Source: Alphaproteobacteria bacterium (GTDB lineage Bacteria > Pseudomonadota > Alphaproteobacteria > JABAAW01). From it: DNA of 8,656 bases. The notes beneath the pieces are model-generated. The model saw only the letters and a program-made list of their open reading frames with translations, ran no database searches and had not been told where the DNA came from. Shown here piece after piece: positions 6,841-8,656 of the stretch; within the stretch, counting starts at the first letter, position 1, and each line of letters begins with the position of its first letter. The translations under genes were made by a program, and so were the position numbers. The stretch lies in assembly GCA_014239005.1 (NCBI GenBank), contig JABAAA010000047.1:1-8656 (forward strand), written 5' to 3'.

Positions 6841-8479
6841 GGGCAGCCCGCCCCCTCTGTTGGAGGTGCGCAACCTTTCGGTTGCCACGCCAACACACAG
6901 CCTTTTGGCGAAGGTGAGCTTTCGCTTGAACGCGGGAGAATGTCTGGCGTTGGTGGGAGAGTCGGGAGCAGGCAAGTCTCTGACGGGCTTGAGCCTGCCG
7001 CAGCTGCTGCCTGCAGGATTGACGCTGGGGGGTTCCGTGTTGTTTCAAGGCAAGCAGCTGGTGGGAGGCTCGGAGAAAGCGTTGCGCGGGTTGCGCGGGC
7101 GCAAGATCGCCATGATCTTCCAAGAACCGCTGAGCGCCTTGAACCCTTTGCATCGCGTCGAGGATCAAATCGCCGAGTCGCTTTCGGTGCACGATGCCTC
7201 CTTGAGCAAGGCGCGTGCGCGGGGCAAGGCGAGGGAGTGGATGCGTCGCGTCGGCATTCCCGATGTGGAGCATCGCGCACATTTTCTGCCGCACATGCTC
7301 TCCGGCGGACAACGCCAACGCGTGATGATCGCCATGGCGCTCGCCAACGAGCCCGACCTTCTGATCGCCGACGAGCCCACGACGGCGCTCGATGTGACGC
7401 TGCAGACGCAGATCCTGCGCTTGCTCAAAGATTTTCAAGCCTCGCTCGGCATGGCGATGCTGTTCGTCACCCACGACTTCAGCGTCCTGCGCAGCATCGC
7501 CGATAGGGTGGCGGTCCTGCGTGCGGGGCGTATCGTCGAGCAGGGATCGTTGCGAGAGGTGTTGCATGCACCGCGTGCTGCCTATACGCGTCATCTGATC
7601 GCAGCCGAGCCTAAAGGCAAGGCGGAGGGCAAGGTTGGGAGCAAGGCAGAAGGACAAGGATCAAAGCCGACATCGCGGCGGGTCGCCGAGCCTGTTCTTT
7701 CGGCGGAGGATCTGCGAGTCTCCTTTCCTCTGTCGGTGGGGCTTTTCGGCAAGGTTCGTGAGAACTTCGAGGCATTGGCGGGGGTCGGGTTGTCTCTTTC
7801 TCGCGGCTCTTGTCTGGGTGTCGTGGGAGAGTCGGGTTCAGGCAAATCGACGCTGGGGCTTGCCTTGTTGCGTTTGATCGAGGCGCGGGGACGTGTTCTG
7901 TTCGGCGAGGAGCAGGAGGATCTGTTGCGGGTGTCCAACGCGCGTATGAAGCGTCTGCGTCGAGATGTGCAGATCGTCTTTCAAGACCCCTTCGCCTCGC
8001 TCTCGCCGCGCATGGCGGTGGAGGATATCGTCGCGGAGGGTCCCGACATTCACGGCTTCTACACGTCGGCTCAAGAGCGCGCGCGCGCGGTTGCGTCCAG
8101 TTTGCGCGAGGTGGGTTTGGAGCGCGAGGCGGCATCGCGCTATCCGCACGAGTTCTCGGGCGGACAGCGTCAGCGTATAGCGATTGCGCGCGTGTTGATC
8201 ATGCGCCCTCGGCTGTTGGTGTTGGACGAGCCGACCTCGTCGTTGGATACGACGGTTCAAGCGCAGATTCTTTCTCTGTTGCGCGACTTGCAGCGCAAGC
8301 TGGGCTTGGCGTATTTGTTTATCAGCCACGATCTGCGTGTCGTGCGCAGCATGGCGCAGGAGCTGGTGGTGATGAAGGAGGGGAGAATCGTGGAGGCGGG
8401 CGCAACCGAGCGTGTGATCGCCCGCCCGCAACACGCCTACACAAAGACGCTTATTGCTGCGGCTTTTGGTGAGAAATAG
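6818..8479 (+). CDS. yejF: YejF-like ABC transporter ATPase with two fused nucleotide-binding domains
   Basis: This ATPase powers the YejABEF importer from the cytoplasmic face and carries both ATPase domains on one chain (553 aa; E. coli YejF is about 529). Domain 1: Walker A GESGAGKS 47-54, Q-loop Q102, signature LSGGQ 161-165, Walker B with D185-E186, switch histidine H219. Domain 2: Walker A GESGSGKS 337-344, Q-loop Q389, signature FSGGQ 446-450, Walker B with D470-E471, switch histidine H504. All catalytic residues are present in both halves. A lysine- and glycine-rich linker at about 264-288 joins them and may account for the extra length. ATG 6818 overlaps yejE by 23 bases and has GAGG 9 bases upstream; a GTG directly before it (6815) is an equal alternative. 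The 3' end overlaps a convergent minus-strand gene by 29 bases. Confidence 0.95.
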   Translation: MPSTRVVKGSPPPLLEVRNLSVATPTHSLLAKVSFRLNAGECLALVGESGAGKSLTGLSLPQLLPAGLTLGGSVLFQGKQLVGGSEKALRGLRGRKIAMIFQEPLSALNPLHRVEDQIAESLSVHDASLSKARARGKAREWMRRVGIPDVEHRAHFLPHMLSGGQRQRVMIAMALANEPDLLIADEPTTALDVTLQTQILRLLKDFQASLGMAMLFVTHDFSVLRSIADRVAVLRAGRIVEQGSLREVLHAPRAAYTRHLIAAEPKGKAEGKVGSKAEGQGSKPTSRRVAEPVLSAEDLRVSFPLSVGLFGKVRENFEALAGVGLSLSRGSCLGVVGESGSGKSTLGLALLRLIEARGRVLFGEEQEDLLRVSNARMKRLRRDVQIVFQDPFASLSPRMAVEDIVAEGPDIHGFYTSAQERARAVASSLREVGLEREAASRYPHEFSGGQRQRIAIARVLIMRPRLLVLDEPTSSLDTTVQAQILSLLRDLQRKLGLAYLFISHDLRVVRSMAQELVVMKEGRIVEAGATERVIARPQHAYTKTLIAAAFGEK

Positions 8480-8656
8480 TAGAGGGAAATATCTGAGGGA
8501 GACGTTGTCCGATAACAAGCCCTATAGCCACGCCGATAGCTTCTCTGAGCAAAGACAGAACTTTGTCATTATTGTCCCAGATGCCATATATGTATCGGCC
8601 ACACAAAATTGCAAACGCTACCCCCCCCAGATACATCCCGAAGATGAGAAGAACTC
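8451..8656 (-). CDS. Partial hypothetical membrane protein (C-terminal part)
   Basis: The minus-strand frame is open from the window edge to a TAA stop at 8451-8453, showing 67 residues. Two hydrophobic segments are visible: one from the edge through MYLGGVAFAILCG, and one around AIGVAIGLVIGQ. They are separated by a short charged stretch (WDNNDKVLSLLRE), and the polar tail ends SHQKPQQ. I do not recognise the family. An ATG at 8636-8634 could be the start, but it has no ribosome binding site and the frame remains open beyond it, so the gene probably continues outside the window. The region is visibly less GC-rich than the yej genes, which may mean a different origin. It converges on and overlaps the end of yejF. 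It could still be a chance frame. Confidence 0.45.
   Translation of the reverse strand, partial: VLLIFGMYLGGVAFAILCGRYIYGIWDNNDKVLSLLREAIGVAIGLVIGQRLPQIFPSTISHQKPQQ

Noticed and set aside
8077..8089. Alternating GCGCGCGCGCGCG tract, possible Z-DNA
   Set aside because: It is explained by Arg-Ala codons in a GC-rich gene and is too short to claim a structural role.
1..8656. CRISPR array, tRNA or rRNA gene, insertion sequence, attachment site
   Set aside because: No spaced direct repeats of CRISPR size, no cloverleaf or rRNA-like segment and no transposase-like protein were seen on either strand.

Overview
The window reads as an ordinary proteobacterial chromosomal segment, most likely alphaproteobacterial. 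That is inferred from the pairing of a glutathione-dependent formaldehyde pathway with a complete YejABEF-type peptide importer, plus a DUF1640-like coiled-coil membrane protein. I cannot name a genus. The DNA is GC-rich through the genes and visibly less so in the last ~180 bases.

Layout. At the left edge a perfect hairpin follows the end of a small minus-strand gene (61-435) encoding a coiled-coil protein with a C-terminal membrane anchor. A 249-base divergent intergenic region (436-684) carries two short tandem-repeat blocks and a good sigma70-like promoter facing right. Six plus-strand genes then run head to tail with small gaps or overlaps. These are class III alcohol dehydrogenase (685-1809), S-formylglutathione hydrolase (1835-2671), the binding protein YejA (2716-4611), the permeases YejB (4643-5740) and YejE (5737-6840), and the double ATPase YejF (6818-8479). 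A partial minus-strand membrane protein enters from the right edge and overlaps the end of yejF by 29 bases.

How the genes work together. The first two plus-strand genes are consecutive steps of formaldehyde detoxification: the dehydrogenase oxidises S-hydroxymethylglutathione to S-formylglutathione, and the hydrolase splits that to formate and glutathione. The next four form a complete ABC importer for peptides or peptide-like compounds, with a periplasmic binding protein, two inner-membrane permeases and one fused two-domain ATPase. The spacing allows one six-gene transcript, but I know of no functional link between the two modules, and their codon choice differs clearly.

I found no convincing undescribed system. 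The most unusual signals are a 24-bp perfect palindrome inside the 3' end of yejA, a run of in-frame short repeats making up the N-terminus of YejA, several short tandem repeats clustered in the first 2.8 kb, and a change of codon dialect between the two modules.
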